From Aquila chrysaetos chrysaetos (lineage: Eukaryota; Chordata; Aves; Accipitriformes; Accipitridae): a stretch of DNA of 64,000 nucleotides. The stretch covers positions 8,441,276-8,505,275 of the forward strand of contig NC_044008.1 in the NCBI RefSeq assembly GCF_900496995.4, given 5' to 3'. Positions 46,076 to 58,570 of this stretch are shown piece after piece (positions within the stretch are counted from its first letter, which is position 1; each line of letters opens with the position of its first letter). The notes beneath the pieces were generated by a model. That model was not told where the DNA came from. It searched no databases and was given only the letters and a program-made list of their open reading frames with translations. A program made the translations under genes and the position numbers.

Positions 46076-49000
46076 CTGAAAGAGCAATATACAGATTACT
46101 TTTCTTCAGTCAGACTGCCACTTTGACCATAGTGCTGCTTCCTTTATCTCAAACAACCAGCACAAACTCCCGTAGAGAATGATGGGTATCCGTCTGTTCT
46201 TTCACATGAACAATTCCATGGTTTAAGGCATTCACCTGCCTTTACTTTTTCCGCACACTTCTATATCGCACAGGGTAACATCAGGTAGTTTCAAAGATAC
46301 TTTTCCAATTAAAAATAGTACCTAAACTCCCTATTCAGGAGCATTTGCAACCTACCACTATTTTTTTTTTTTTTAAACACAAACCTAGGCTATTACTTTT
46401 CCGCATCTGCTATTTTTTCTTTCACTAATATTTGTTCCACTGCTCATTTAATAATTTTACTATTATATAACCTAAAGCTAGCCAGGACTGAGAAATATTT
46501 TTGTAGTGTCATCCTACTCATAGCTGCACTATTTATAGATTACTAAATTGCAAAGTTTTAGTGTCCTTCCATGCATGTAACTAAATGTGAAGCTAGTATT
46601 TTTTCTTTAGCATTGAAACAAGATGAGCAACAGAAAAACTCAGTGCAAGCAATCACCAGTGTAAAAAATTACTCAGGAAGTTAACCAGGAGAAGCAGTAT
46701 ACACTGAAGTCTGTGAACCAGAGCAAAACAAAGTGCTTCCGATGATCTCATTTCCACTAAGTACTAAGAAGAAACCCAAAGCTTGCAAGAATTTCGATGT
46801 AAACTAGCACTATTACTAATCTTGAAATAAAACAAAACAAAACCCCACAAAAAAGTTGTAATCCATCAAATACAAAGAAATAACATTTTCTGCTGCACAA
46901 GCTAAATGGAATCACACAAAAAATATCCAGGAACTTTGCAATGTTCTCATCAGTTTTGAGCACCTGGGTTTGGTTAGTCTTTGGCAGAGCTTTGTAAAAA
47001 ATAAGATATCATCTATTTCTCCTTGAAGTGCTCAGTCTTTTTTTATGTTTTCTCATATGTCAACAGCAGAAAAAAAATTACTTGTAACTTTTATTTTAAA
47101 GCCAAAGTGCAGTTATCAACAATTTTAACTTACATTGTTAAAAAAATCATTGACTATAGCTTTAAAAAAACCAAAAAAATCAATCACAATTACATTACAA
47201 AGCTTCCATGTATCACGCAGGGATACCCATATGCAAGTGGAATTTACAACCTGGATTTTAAATCCCATGTATAATGTTAATAATATTGCTTCAGCAGGAA
47301 ATGATTTAATTTTTAATCAGAAAACATGTTCTTTGGTATTGAAGATTCCCAAGAGCAGTGTTTTCTTGGAAGGATAAAACTACTGCCAGTCTTTCAATAA
47401 AATTACTTATCACCTCTCAAGCTTGATGAAGATTTGGCACATCTTTAAGCACATGTAGTGACTGTTTCCTAGAATGAAGTGATATTACCCTTCTGAACAT
47501 GTCAAAAATTTCAGATACCGTTGACATTTTACATCAGAGGGTTCTCAAATTTACTTTCATATCTACCATCAGCAACAGCTCCTTGCCACATGTAAGTGCA
47601 GCAGGCAGTAACTTCCTTGGGATTCATCTGCTTCTGAGTTTTACATCTTCTGCCCTATCCTTTACTAGAAGTGATGTTGCTGCACAGCTACAGTACTGAT
47701 TTTTAAGAACCAAAGGAGGCATCATTAACTCTAAAACGTGAAGAAAGAAATCCAAAGTGTTATAGCTAAATTAGCCGACTGTAACTTCTTCAACTCAGTT
47801 TTGAGTTATTCATTTAACTTTCTGGGAGTGAACAAAGTGGGTAATTCTGGAGGACCAAAAGAAATAGATAGCTTCTCTTTTTCATGTTCATATGTACTTT
47901 CCGAACAACTTTTACTACAGGGAATGCTGTAGCAAAAATCCCCAAAGTTACATGAAATGCCAGAGAGCATTCTTCTTTAATTGTAACTTAACAAATAGCA
48001 GTAACATTTATTTTTCTACCATCAGCTGAAAACACTATTTTTCTTCTCACCACTATAAAGGCTTGAAAGACATGAAATTTATTTTTATAAAACACATTAT
48101 GTCAATCACGTATTTCACCTAAAGCCAATCTAGAAGCAGCGGAAACCATAGCACCCTCCACAGGAGAAGACCATTCTTTCTTTTCATTGAAAGAGTACTG
48201 AAAACTGAATACAGAGATAGCAAAGCTGGGCCATTCTTTCATCAGTTACTCAGGATTTGCTAAGAATCAAAAACGACGTTTATAGGATTAGGCTCCCAAA
48301 CCAAAACCACAGAGTAATTAGGTTTGTCCATTTGCATTCTCTCCCTTGCCAGTTTGCCATGCTAGAAGAGAAAAGAATACAGCATGGAAGGGTTCCACGC
48401 ATCCAAACCTGGCATTTCCATCAAAGGTGGGGAAGAAGCTACACCACCATCAATAGGTGCTACCCTGTCACTTCCATACAGAGCTATAACAGGACTCTAA
48501 ATAGACAACAGCTGAGGCACCACGCCTAACAGCAGCCCTGATTCTTCTGATCAAGTTAGACATCTACAGTTGTCCGCTTGAGCTCCCAGGTACTCCTTAC
48601 AAAGCACCAAAAAATGTGCACAACACATTGTTGAAGGAACTGTGATTTCCTAAGCAGCACTCCTCCATGCAACTCCTGGACTGAGCAGGGTTTTATAACT
48701 GTTTGCCAATCTCCCAAGAACAGTTTATCCCAACAGTAAGTGCAGGCTCTCCGGAAAAAACAGTAATGTTCTGCGTCAGATACTTGAGATTTAGCATATC
48801 TCAAGTTTTCTGAGTAAAAGTAATAATAACCAAGCCTTTATAAAAACTTAGGAAGAGCCAAATCTTTGATTTGACTGGAAAAATTCCCATCAAGTTTAAT
48901 GGATATGGCCTTGGATCTCAACTGAAAACTGACTGCAAAGAACATGAGGAGTCAAGTCAAAGTCAAATGCATATTTTGGACATTATTTTTTATTCACTAG

Positions 49001-52000
49001 ACTACATAAATACAGGAAAACTGAAGGAAATAAACAAACTTGTTCTTTCGAAATACATTTACACCAGGACAGGAGTGCTAACTCACGAAGACATGAATTA
49101 GTGACCCAAAGGTGAGGTAAAAAAAAAAAAAAAAAAAATCCCGAATACCTGCGGTGGTTCTTCTGTGTGAATAGAAAACAATCTCCAGATCTCATAAAAA
49201 TCACTGCTTTACACTTAAATAACGACGAAACTACCACGTATGCTGAAGACACATCCAATACAACATATGATGGGACCACCTGGAGTTTACGGTGAGCTCA
49301 GTGGAGAAAGCACAGTGCTGCTGCAGGAGACAACGCCCTCTGATGCAGGCTTCTTTGATACTGGCTGCAGGGACACTGTACTCGCCGATGTCCTTGATTT
49401 ATCACGAGATGACAGCCGAAGCCAGGCTAAACAATGCCGTACCACTGCAGAGGTCTTTTAGGATGTGCCATGCGAATTCTGTTTAATACAGACACCTGCA
49501 CATCCAGTACAAGTCTGCTCTTGAAAAAGTTACATACAAAGTTAATGACAGCCAATGTTCCTTAATTAGTGAGAATTACAACATGAGTAGTCTCATCACG
49601 TCCAAAGTATCACCTTCTTTTCCTAACTTCACTAAGTATACTTTTGAAAATGCATTGCTTTCTATTTAAAACAAAAAACTTGCTTTAATTTTAAATGCAT
49701 GACACAAGACTTTTCTTTAATCCTTGATTCAAACACATTCTTTACAGAAATACCAATCTACCACTAATATTTTATATTCTGAACGAGGGTGTCAGCTTGT
49801 GGGGGAAGGGAACGCTGTTGGATGCACACACACTAACAGTGTGGATGTGTATTACAAAATGCAGTGAAGACAGCGTAATCTTAAATTTCTAAGATAGCAG
49901 CTTAAAAATCAGTGTAAATTTAATAAGCACTTTTTGGCTTGTTAGATTTTCAGGTGCGTTTACCAAATCCCACATTTTTAAGAGTTGCATTACAATTTTA
50001 AACAGGTTTCAACATCCAACCAAACAGATAGGAAAATACTTTGCCTGCAAGAATCATTTAATATAGAATCCCAATATAAATTTTCCACTAACGCCACATA
50101 ATACAGCAGTTCTTATTTATTTGGGAAACGTGCAGCAGATTTAGGTACAAAAAACCCACAAAGCTGATTTTATACCACGTTACCAAAAAACTGAACATTT
50201 TTATACAAAATTCCTGTAATTCTTAATCATCTTCATCACGCAGATGGGCTCAATTATTCTGTGGGCTGTAAAAATTAAGCACTTCTAAGAAACAGTATTT
50301 TTACCCTTGCAGACAGAATTCTGTCATTATGCCTAGTCATTAACTGAATGTTATGTCTAGTCTTCTGTGGACTGTTGTAAATCTTTTAAAATTTCTACAT
50401 GAAATTGTATTAAAGGCTGTGTTCTCTGCACTGGGCAAAATGTAAAAGTGTATTTCAGTAAACCCTGTAAGAAGCAAAAATTGAAGTTTATTAAGGGAGG
50501 CTTCCACTACTGAGGCATTTAACTGGAACAATCACATGGGATGCACTGGGATTTCAAGGCATTCATTCAAGAGTAACACAAAGGAAACAAAGTCATTAGA
50601 GGACCTCATATACCTCATATTTAAGGAAGCGTGACTGTTTAGTGTATTCCATACCAAGTCAATACTTCCAATACATAATCAGGAGTTTTTACTATTCAGC
50701 TAGTGCCAATTCTCTTATGCTATTATTCAACAAAAAACCACTTTTCTTCATACCAAGTGGGTTCCACTCAAATTTAAAATTCCACCACAGAGAAACTGTC
50801 TTTAACAGCTGCAACAACGGATGTAAAAGGGGACCAAACTGGACAAATATCAAACAGAAGGACCCAAAGACCTGAGTTCAAGGCATACAAAGATTTATTA
50901 AACTGTAACAACATGAGATTACAGTCCTTTAGGAACAGTTACGTTCCACTCATCAGTGGTATTTAGAGAAGTGGGCCATTACAGAAACGGAATATATGGG
51001 AGACACAATAGGACAAACTGTTCCCATTTGCATTGATCCAAATTTGGCAGAACTCCATGAGTTCTAGCCTATCCATTGATATTTTAATAAAGAGCATTGA
51101 GCATGCTTAAATGTCACACAGGGGAGGGGGGAAAAAAAAAAAAAAGCTAAGTCGTAGCTCTTTCAAAAGAAAAAAAACACAGAAAGTTGCAAGTTTTCTT
51201 TTTCAGTAATAGAAATGGCTCTCAGGCACAAGGTTATGACTATGGACAAAAATCTTGACAAGTATGATATGTACTAAAACAAATATTTTTTTTCCTTCAT
51301 GTAAGTCCAGTTTCATTCTAAGCATTCCAGTAACTTCTTCACCTTTATAAACAACAGGCAGAAATTCAGCATGCAATAAAATATGAAAAATTGTTATCCT
51401 AACTGTACAAGGCCTAAGACTGATAAGCAAAGCCATGGCTCTGTTGCCTTCCGAGCCCAGAATTAATGCTCATAAATAAGGAACTATTAGAATATGTAAA
51501 ATACAGTACAGACACATGGAGGTCTTTGTCTCTTAACCACTAAAAATTATAAAAGGTGGGTATATAAGACAAAAATCGGTATTTTTAGGCATTCTATTTA
51601 TGGAGTTTTAATTACTGTTCAATCTTTTCGGTAAGTCATAAAACATCATCTAGGAAGTTTCAGTAAGTGTCCAGAAAACAAGAAAGAAATTGTTGCCATC
51701 ATTATATTCATGTGGATTGACAGAAACGAGAATTTGAATGAGATGTGCCCATCTCATTGCAAAGCCTCCACCTCCTGGTTTTGCAAAGGGATTTTAACTA
51801 TGCTGTCAAGAAGCCAACTTACATCTATGGCCAGAGCAGCGCTGGCAAACAAAAAGCATTTTCTAGATTACTTCAACACGTAACTTACAACGGCCAGGTG
51901 GGGCTGAACAATGGTAACTCTGAATAAATACATTCAAATACTATCTGTCAGCTAAAGAGATGGCTAGTAAAAGTGCAACACGCTTCACTGTGCCCAAGTG

Positions 52001-52999
52001 CACAACCAAGAATAAAGAGACCTGGAAAAAAAAAAGGGGGGGTGGGAAGGAAAAAAAGGCTTGTCTAACCAGAATCCTTTATTTTGGCAAAACAGAGAGC
52101 GTAACTCTAGTGCAGAAAAGCCTGGTACCGCTTTTAGATCCCCTGATCTTGGCAGAGTTACGCATTTCAGACTCCACTTAAAAATAAAGCCCCAAGCAAC
52201 CTCAAATCACAACTCTCGCTGGAAAAAAAAAAGATGATGAAACAGAACAGATAAAAGCCAAAAGCTTAGGAAACCCCAACCGCAGACCCAGCGAGGGGAA
52301 ATCGGGAGATTTAAAGGCGCTCGTGCAGGTGGCCTTTTATTACAGACATCGAGGTAGGGGGACAGCACTTTAAAACAGAAACAGCAAACAAACAAACAAA
52401 AAAAAGCCTCCCAAACCCAACCCGCACGCCGCCCTCCCGAGAGAGCCGAGGCTCGGCGATTTCCAAGTTTTCCCCTGCTCCGCCGCGCCCCCCGCCCCGT
52501 TCCACCATTCCTCCTGCGCAGCGCTCCCGGCGCCCGGCAGCGCCCCGGGGAGGCGGGGGACGACGGGCCACGGCCCGCAGCGGAAAGCCGGCGGCAGGCA
52601 GCGGGCCCGCCGGCCCTGCCCCAGCCCCCGGCACTGCCCCCAAGGCGGGGGCAGCGCCCCGCAGGCGGCGGCTCCGCGCCTCAGGGCCCGCCTCGGCCCC
52701 CCGCCGCCCCGCCGGCCGCCAGCGCCATTTGGTCCCGGGCCGCCGCCATTTTCCCGTCCTCTCGGCGCCCGGCGGCGGCGCGGGCCGAGCCCGCGAGCCC
52801 GCTCCGCTTGCCGGCCCAACCCGGCCCGGCTCGGCCCGCGGTCCGGCGGCGGCCGTAGGCGTGGGGCCGGCCACGGCCGCCTCCCCGCTCCTCCCGATCC
52901 CCCCCCCCCCCCCCCCCCCCGCCTCAGCCTGCTCCGCGCCGCTCCGCCGCTGCCCGGCCGCTGCCGGCCCCGTCAGCCCGCAGGCCCCCGCGCACTTAC
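46076..52999 (-). other. DMTF1: DMTF1 intron 1 (5' UTR intron), 6.9 kb
   Basis: It separates the probable non-coding first exon from the ATG exon. It contains an A20 run (49,119-49,138), a segment of exon-like composition (about 49,270-49,460), A runs near 51,132 and, next to the donor, a 22-C run (52,899-52,920), which is G22 in the transcript. Further non-coding exons may hide here; none could be identified with confidence. Confidence 0.7.
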
Positions 53000-53080
53000 T
53001 TCCTGTTTTGGGTCCGGGCACTTGAGAAACCAGGATGGAGACTCCCAAGTACCAGGATGGAGGCGCCGAGCGGCAGCGAG
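53000..53080 (-). other. DMTF1: Probable DMTF1 non-coding exon 1 (5' end uncertain)
   Basis: On the - strand, ACCCAAAACAGGAA|GTAAGTGCG gives a strong consensus donor at 53,000/52,999 within the CpG island and in the right orientation to splice to the acceptor at 46,075. The 5' end is unknown; 53,080 is a placeholder. ACCAGGATGGAG is repeated here on the + strand (53,029 and 53,051). Confidence 0.5.
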
Positions 53081-53185
53081 CGGCGAGGGGGGGAGGCGGA
53101 GGCAGCGGCGGGGCAAGGCGCAGGCAGACCCGCGAGCCCGCCGGAAGGGCCCGCCGCCCGCCCGCCCGCCGCTTCCGCCCCGCCG

Positions 53186-53247
53186 CGGCGCCACAAAGCG
53201 CACGGCGCGGGGTCCGCCGCGGCGGCGGCGCCACAAAGCGCACGGCC
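53186..53247. repeat. Promoter duplication, period 40 bp
   Basis: GCGGCGCCACAAAGCGCACG followed by GC occurs at 53,186-53,207 and exactly again at 53,226-53,247. It is a perfect 22-bp repeat just upstream of the probable DMTF1 first exon. Confidence 0.9.
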
Positions 53248-53391
53248 CCCGGCCCGTCCCGGCTGCCGGGGGAGGCGGGAAGGGCCCCGCTGGCCGGCGC
53301 GGAGGGAAGCCGCCTCTCTGCATCCACGCTTCCCTCGGGGCTCGCTCTTCGTTTCCCTCCTGCCTGATGACCTGGGGAGGGGGGCGAAAAG

Positions 53392-53414
53392 AAAAAAAAA
53401 AAAAAAAAAAAAAA
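53392..53414. repeat. A23 run at the edge of the DMTF1 CpG island
   Basis: 23 consecutive A after GGGGCGAAAAG. A second A14-type run lies near 53,531-53,544. They interrupt otherwise GC-rich promoter-flanking DNA. Confidence 0.9.
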
Positions 53415-55237
53415 GGCGTATTATCAGAAATGAGCCTTAAAAACGAGAGTAAGCGGGCGACAGGCGGTCTGCGGCTTGCGGTGCTCGCTGCCTCATGGAG
53501 CGGGTGCCTGCGGGCGCCCTGACCCTTGGCAAAAAAAAAAAAAAGTCACCCTCGCAGACAAACCGGGTAGGTCAGGGCGAGACGGTGAGCGGAATCCCCT
53601 GCCCGCGGTTTTATGTGTAAAAGCCTCATTCCGCTTCTACCACAGAGTCCCATTTTGGCCGCTTCCCTTAGGCGGTGGATCTCCGGCCGCGTCCCCCCCC
53701 CCAGACCTTCTCAGGGGCTTTAAGATGTGCCCCTGTCCCCTGTAAACAGCTTTTCTGCAATCCGTCCTCACACGCTGTCGGGATCCCGAATCTGTTTGCA
53801 GGGCAGGATTCAGTTGTCTTAAACATCTGGTGCCTTCTAACACCTTAAAACCCCCAAAGCGTCGAAGATGCCTGCCGGGGACGAGTCAGCACGACCTGGG
53901 GAGCCCTGTGCGCTTCTGAAGCAGCAACTGGAGGGAGGCAAGGCAGGAGAGGTGCCCCATCTAGTCTAGGATGGCTCAGACGGGGCTAGGTGACTACGGT
54001 TAGGCAACTGCATCTTAACCATAAGGTTTCGCGTCTCTCTGTTTGCCCTGAGCATGCTACAGCGTCGAGATGATGGGGAGAACAGGGTCCTCCCTGCGTG
54101 GCTCTTCCCAGGGAGTTTCTGTGGAAGGGAGCGTAGCAAAGCTCGGTTTCGCTGTCTCTTATTCTAAATTAAAACAAAGTCATGAAGAAAAACTGGGCAT
54201 TTGCACCTGTAAAACGAAGGCTTGTAGTTGGGACATGGAAACAGAGGGGCTAAGACTCAGAATTGTAATGGGGAGACAAGGCAGGGTAGGGAGGAGACAT
54301 TGCACATCATTGTATGGTGGTGAAAGAATGGAGATGAAACGCGCGGCTGGGACAAGGAGAAGGTAGCTGGGATAAGGAGCTGAAAGCAGGATTTATAGCA
54401 TCCGTTTTGTTGGAAGCACACTTAACTCTGCTGTCTGTGCACTTGGTCTTTCTGAACACCAAACCTCCGGGATCTCAAATTCCACATCCAGTAGTTGACT
54501 TCCAGGGAAAAGTTTGTTTTAAGCACCCGGTGCCCTTAGGCACTCCTTGGCCAAAGTAGAGGTACAATTCGGTTTTCTAGGGCTGCATACAGCTGTTTGA
54601 TTCGCGAGCCCATGGTCTCTTGCAGCTCCCTGATGTTTTTTTTCCCCCAATTTTTGCAGCAAATGGAGCGGGGATCCTACGTTTGCCTTTTTTGAAGTAC
54701 ATCTCTGTTTTGCTTTTTTTTCAAGGCGGCTGTGGTCTTGCTTCAAAAACAACAGGATATCACTTGGTTGAGCTGTACCAAAATGCATAATCAGGAGATG
54801 AGTTCAGACTGTACCGGAAGCAGTAATTTTGACATTTGATATATGTCTTCATCACATGAAATTTCTAGAAAGACCTCATGTAGTAAGTTGCAAACATGAC
54901 GAGGACTCCTTCCATACCTTGCTTATTTTCTCCATATGTTATCCCCTCAGTTATGAGCTTCTTTCATGCTGGGTATAAAGTTTTTCTCCTTATTCTCTTT
55001 TTATCTTATTTATCTCGATGTACCTTGTGGAAAACCATATTTAAACTGCAAAATTGTTACCTGCTTTTATGTAGTGTTGTTGTTCTAGGATGTGTTGTAA
55101 TGAGATATGAAGATGACAAGCCACTGCTGTCAGATCACGTGGCAGCACTTTGTGGACTGGGGCACCGGGAATTGTATGCCACCGTCCTGTGTCTTAGGCA
55201 CAGATCTGCAAGACTTTTTGCTCACTTTTGGAGTTAT

Positions 55238-55295
55238 GACCTCTGTTTGTGTCCCATTCCCCATTTGTACAATGGGAGTAATATCACTTTCCTGA
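55238..55295 (+). mobile_element. MIR-like ancient SINE fragment
   Basis: GACCTCTGTTTGTGTCCCATT, then CCCCATTTGTACAATGGGAG and TAATATCAC, follows the sense MIR middle region ('cctctctgtgcctcagtttccccatctgtaaaatggggataataatac'). It is diverged and short, and the call is by eye only. Confidence 0.6.
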
Positions 55296-58200
55296 CAGAT
55301 ACGTGATATAACCACACTCAGGAACATTTACTTTATATCAAGTTCAAGGTATGTGTAGAAAAAAGCGATGACTGGAGTTCTCTGGTGTTTCACGAGCAGG
55401 ATAAAATCTTACTCTGTAATGGACTCTTGTTCTGTGGAGCAAATGAGATTCATGCATCCTGAGTTGTCTCGTGTTAAGGGAACAATTACGTGCATATATA
55501 CCTAATTAAGTTGATTAAAGAATCAAACACGGAGTTTGCTATGGACCTAACAATCCCTTTTATAAAGTAGCAGTTGTTTTTTTACCCATCCATCCAGTTT
55601 TCTTCCAGAGGACCTATGTTCCTGGTAGCCACCAGGTGTCTCTACTGCAGTGTGCTCTGGAACCACCAGCTGCGTCTCAGAGACGAACTTCTCTCCCTTT
55701 GCTGCGATGAAGTTAAAGCTAAATTAGCATTGCTCTGTAGGTACAGTACGCTCACTCCTCATCAGGCATTAGGGGAAAAGTGAGGCTGTGGCGCTGCTTG
55801 ATAAGAAGAGGACATGAGGTGGAGGATCATCAACATGCTGATGACTCACCATGGTGCTCAGTAAATCCTGAAGGCAAAGCATGAACTCTTGATAATCCTA
55901 AATCTGATTACATGGACGGTGACAGGAAGTATACAAGACTGAAATCTTGGTGTAGATCCTTTTTCTTAATAGGAATAAAAAGTTTTAATCTGCAAGATTC
56001 AAGAGAAGAAAAGCAAAAAGTAGAAGTTGGAGAAGGCCTTGAATTACATGTATTAAATACTGGGACGTGGGCAGGGTGGATGATGTACAAGATGACAAGC
56101 AGTGTGGTTGGCCTTAGCAGCTTGCTTTTGAACTGACCTGTAAGAGTGTGTATAGTGTAAATATGAAGTAAGTGACAGAGAGGAGTAGTAATCAATATGG
56201 GGAGCCCTGGAGCATGTTTTGATGTAGCTGGAAATCGTAGGTCTTGGTTATATTATCAAATCCATGGGCTGGGGTATGAGCACATCACTTACTGCCTTCT
56301 GCTCTTGGCTTAGAGAGACTGGCATCCCAGATGATGTGCAGCTAAGGGCCCCAGAGCAGCAAAGGCTGGTGGAGCAGTTGCAGGGGTGGGCAGGTATCAC
56401 GGATGAGCTGACACAAGGATCTCCCTGATGTCAAGTCAGAGCAATTAGCAGAGGTGCAGGAGATATTTTGCACAACTCTTTTATTTCTGTCTTTCTCTCT
56501 CATGTTAACTGGCTGGGATCAGAATACCTAAAACCTACATAAATTGCTTTAAACATTTAAGTCCTGCAGATCCCAGCGGGCAGTCCAAACTGCTAATGCT
56601 TCAGTCAACCTAACCTCGTAGGACACCCTGGTCTGGGAAGTTCTTTAGGCTCCTAACTTTAGTTTCCCAGGGATACGTGAAGTATTTTTGTTCTGAGATG
56701 AAACTCCCATCGTCAGCCTCACTAAGATGCACTTTCAGACAAACATTTGGGGTGAAGCTACTCCTTTCCCCTGGTGTAGAGAGCACAAACATCCCAATAA
56801 GTAAACCCTCTCCTGCAGTAGACAGGTACAGGACCATCCCCTGGAGCGTCAAAGGACCTAGTTGTTGTGGGAGAAAGAGTCTTGAATTTGGGGGAGTTTT
56901 TACTTTATCTAATTTATTACCAGTTAGCACCAACTTCCGTCACTGTTTCAGGTATAAAAGAGGAACATAAACAATCAAACAGACACTTAGGTAAACAGAA
57001 TTTCTACCCCTTCTGCAGGCTCAACTTCCCTTAGGTGCCCTATGGGTTATGATTAGGCCATCCCAGTGCCTTTGGTAAGGTGACAATACAGCAGGTTCTG
57101 GTCAAGTGTGAAACAGTTTCTTTCTGCCGCTTTTTGCTTCTTAATGATTCTCCTTTGCTCTAGCCCGGGTCGCTGACGGGCTGCAGTCCTTCAGGGGTAT
57201 CCCTGCCCTGGTGTGGGTTGCCCATGACTGTAGTCCCTTGGGAATGCACCTCTTTTTGGCATGGAGCATCTCCTTCCAAGAGCACATTTCCAGCCACATG
57301 TCTCCTCAGCTGTCTCACCCTTCGCCTGTCTTTTTACCTGTATCTCCTCCTTTTGTGGCTGCCTCTCTGCCTTAAATCTGAATGAGCAGGGGCTCCACAT
57401 GCTTCCCTGTCAGCTGGTGTTTTGGCACACAATGGCTCATTTACAGCAGTTTCAGAGATGGCCGCAGCTCCTGCGAGTGGCCCAGAGCAGGCGGTGGCCT
57501 CCTCCCATGCTGGGCACCTGCAGACCCCAGCTGCTCAAACTCTGCCCCATTGTACCTCCTGCTTCTGAGGCAAGATGGCTTTGCTCTCCCTGTGCTGTAG
57601 AAAGGATGGGGATCTCAAAGGTTTTGACTTCTGGACGTTCACGTTATACATGAAATGATAAAATGCAGAAGGAACTATCAATTTCAGTGGACTGGATCTC
57701 ACTAGGGAGGTCTTTGGTTGTATGTCTCTGCACTGGCATCCGAAGGAGCTTTGGTGCTCTCAGGGAAATGGTCGTTCTGCTCTGCTTTGGTACGTAAGCT
57801 GTGCCTTGCTTAATGCAGTCTGGTGCACTGGTCCCAGTTCAGACCCTGGACTGGTTTATTATTCTTGTCCGTGGTTTCACGGAAAGATGCTGTCACAAGT
57901 TGTGCCTTTTTCCCCAGCTCATTGCAATCCACAGCTCCAGAGGTTCTCCTTGTTTGACTGCATGTATTTATCTGCTGTGCCCACTTACTGTGAGATGCTC
58001 CCTCTGTTGCTTTGGGCTGGCAGAGCTGAACCACTGATTTGACCTGCCCAATGTTCCCTGCTGTAACTCCGTCCGTTCCCAGTTACACTGACAGGCGGCG
58101 GGGTGCTGAGCAGCAGTTTGGGATTCACATTCCAAAAATGCATCTTCATGTCATTCATAAAAATTTTTCTCCAAGCAAAAGGCAAGTCGACAGAGAAAAG

Positions 58201-58419
58201 CTGGACCATCTCTTGTGGATTATCCTCTGACTAAGCCTTTGTATGTGTTTTTTTCCATCCTTTCCCGAGGAACTGTATCTTTCTGTCACAGACATGGAGA
58301 TGTTAGTCTCTAGGGCAGGGAATTTCTGAGTGGAGGCAGTAGTTGGCACAAGCTGGAGGGAACAAACCCAGAGGGTAAGACACCTCTCCTCACTGCACTG
58401 TCCTGCAAACAGTTTGATT

Positions 58420-58570
58420 CCTGTTTGTTTATAAGATTATTCTTATTTACATAGATTTCTATCTGTATAGATATGTATCTAATTCATATGGATATTGCAA
58501 ATATATTCATTACTTATTTATAGAAAAAATACATTTTTATATATAAACAATCTAGTATTTATATAACACT
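58420..58570. repeat. A/T-rich low-complexity patch
   Basis: About 150 bp of TATTTATA/ATATAT-like sequence with little G or C, in ordinary intergenic DNA. It has no clear repeat unit. Confidence 0.7.

Larger units (their letters stand above)
52290..53720 (-). promoter_or_regulatory. DMTF1: DMTF1 CpG-island promoter
   Basis: A very CpG-rich block with dense GC runs centred on the presumed first exon. It includes a 40-bp-spaced duplicate of GCGGCGCCACAAAGCGCACGGC-type sequence (53,186 and 53,226) just upstream of the probable start. Long open frames on both strands across it (up to 338 codons, 52,311-53,327 -) are artefacts of stop-poor GC-rich DNA. No TATA box was seen, as is usual for such promoters. 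Confidence 0.75.

Noticed and set aside
52311-53327. 338-codon open frame on the - strand across the DMTF1 CpG island
   Set aside because: The translation is almost only Ala, Gly, Pro and Arg with no domain. It spans the probable first exon, its donor and the poly(G) tract. Stop-poor GC-rich DNA yields such frames by chance.
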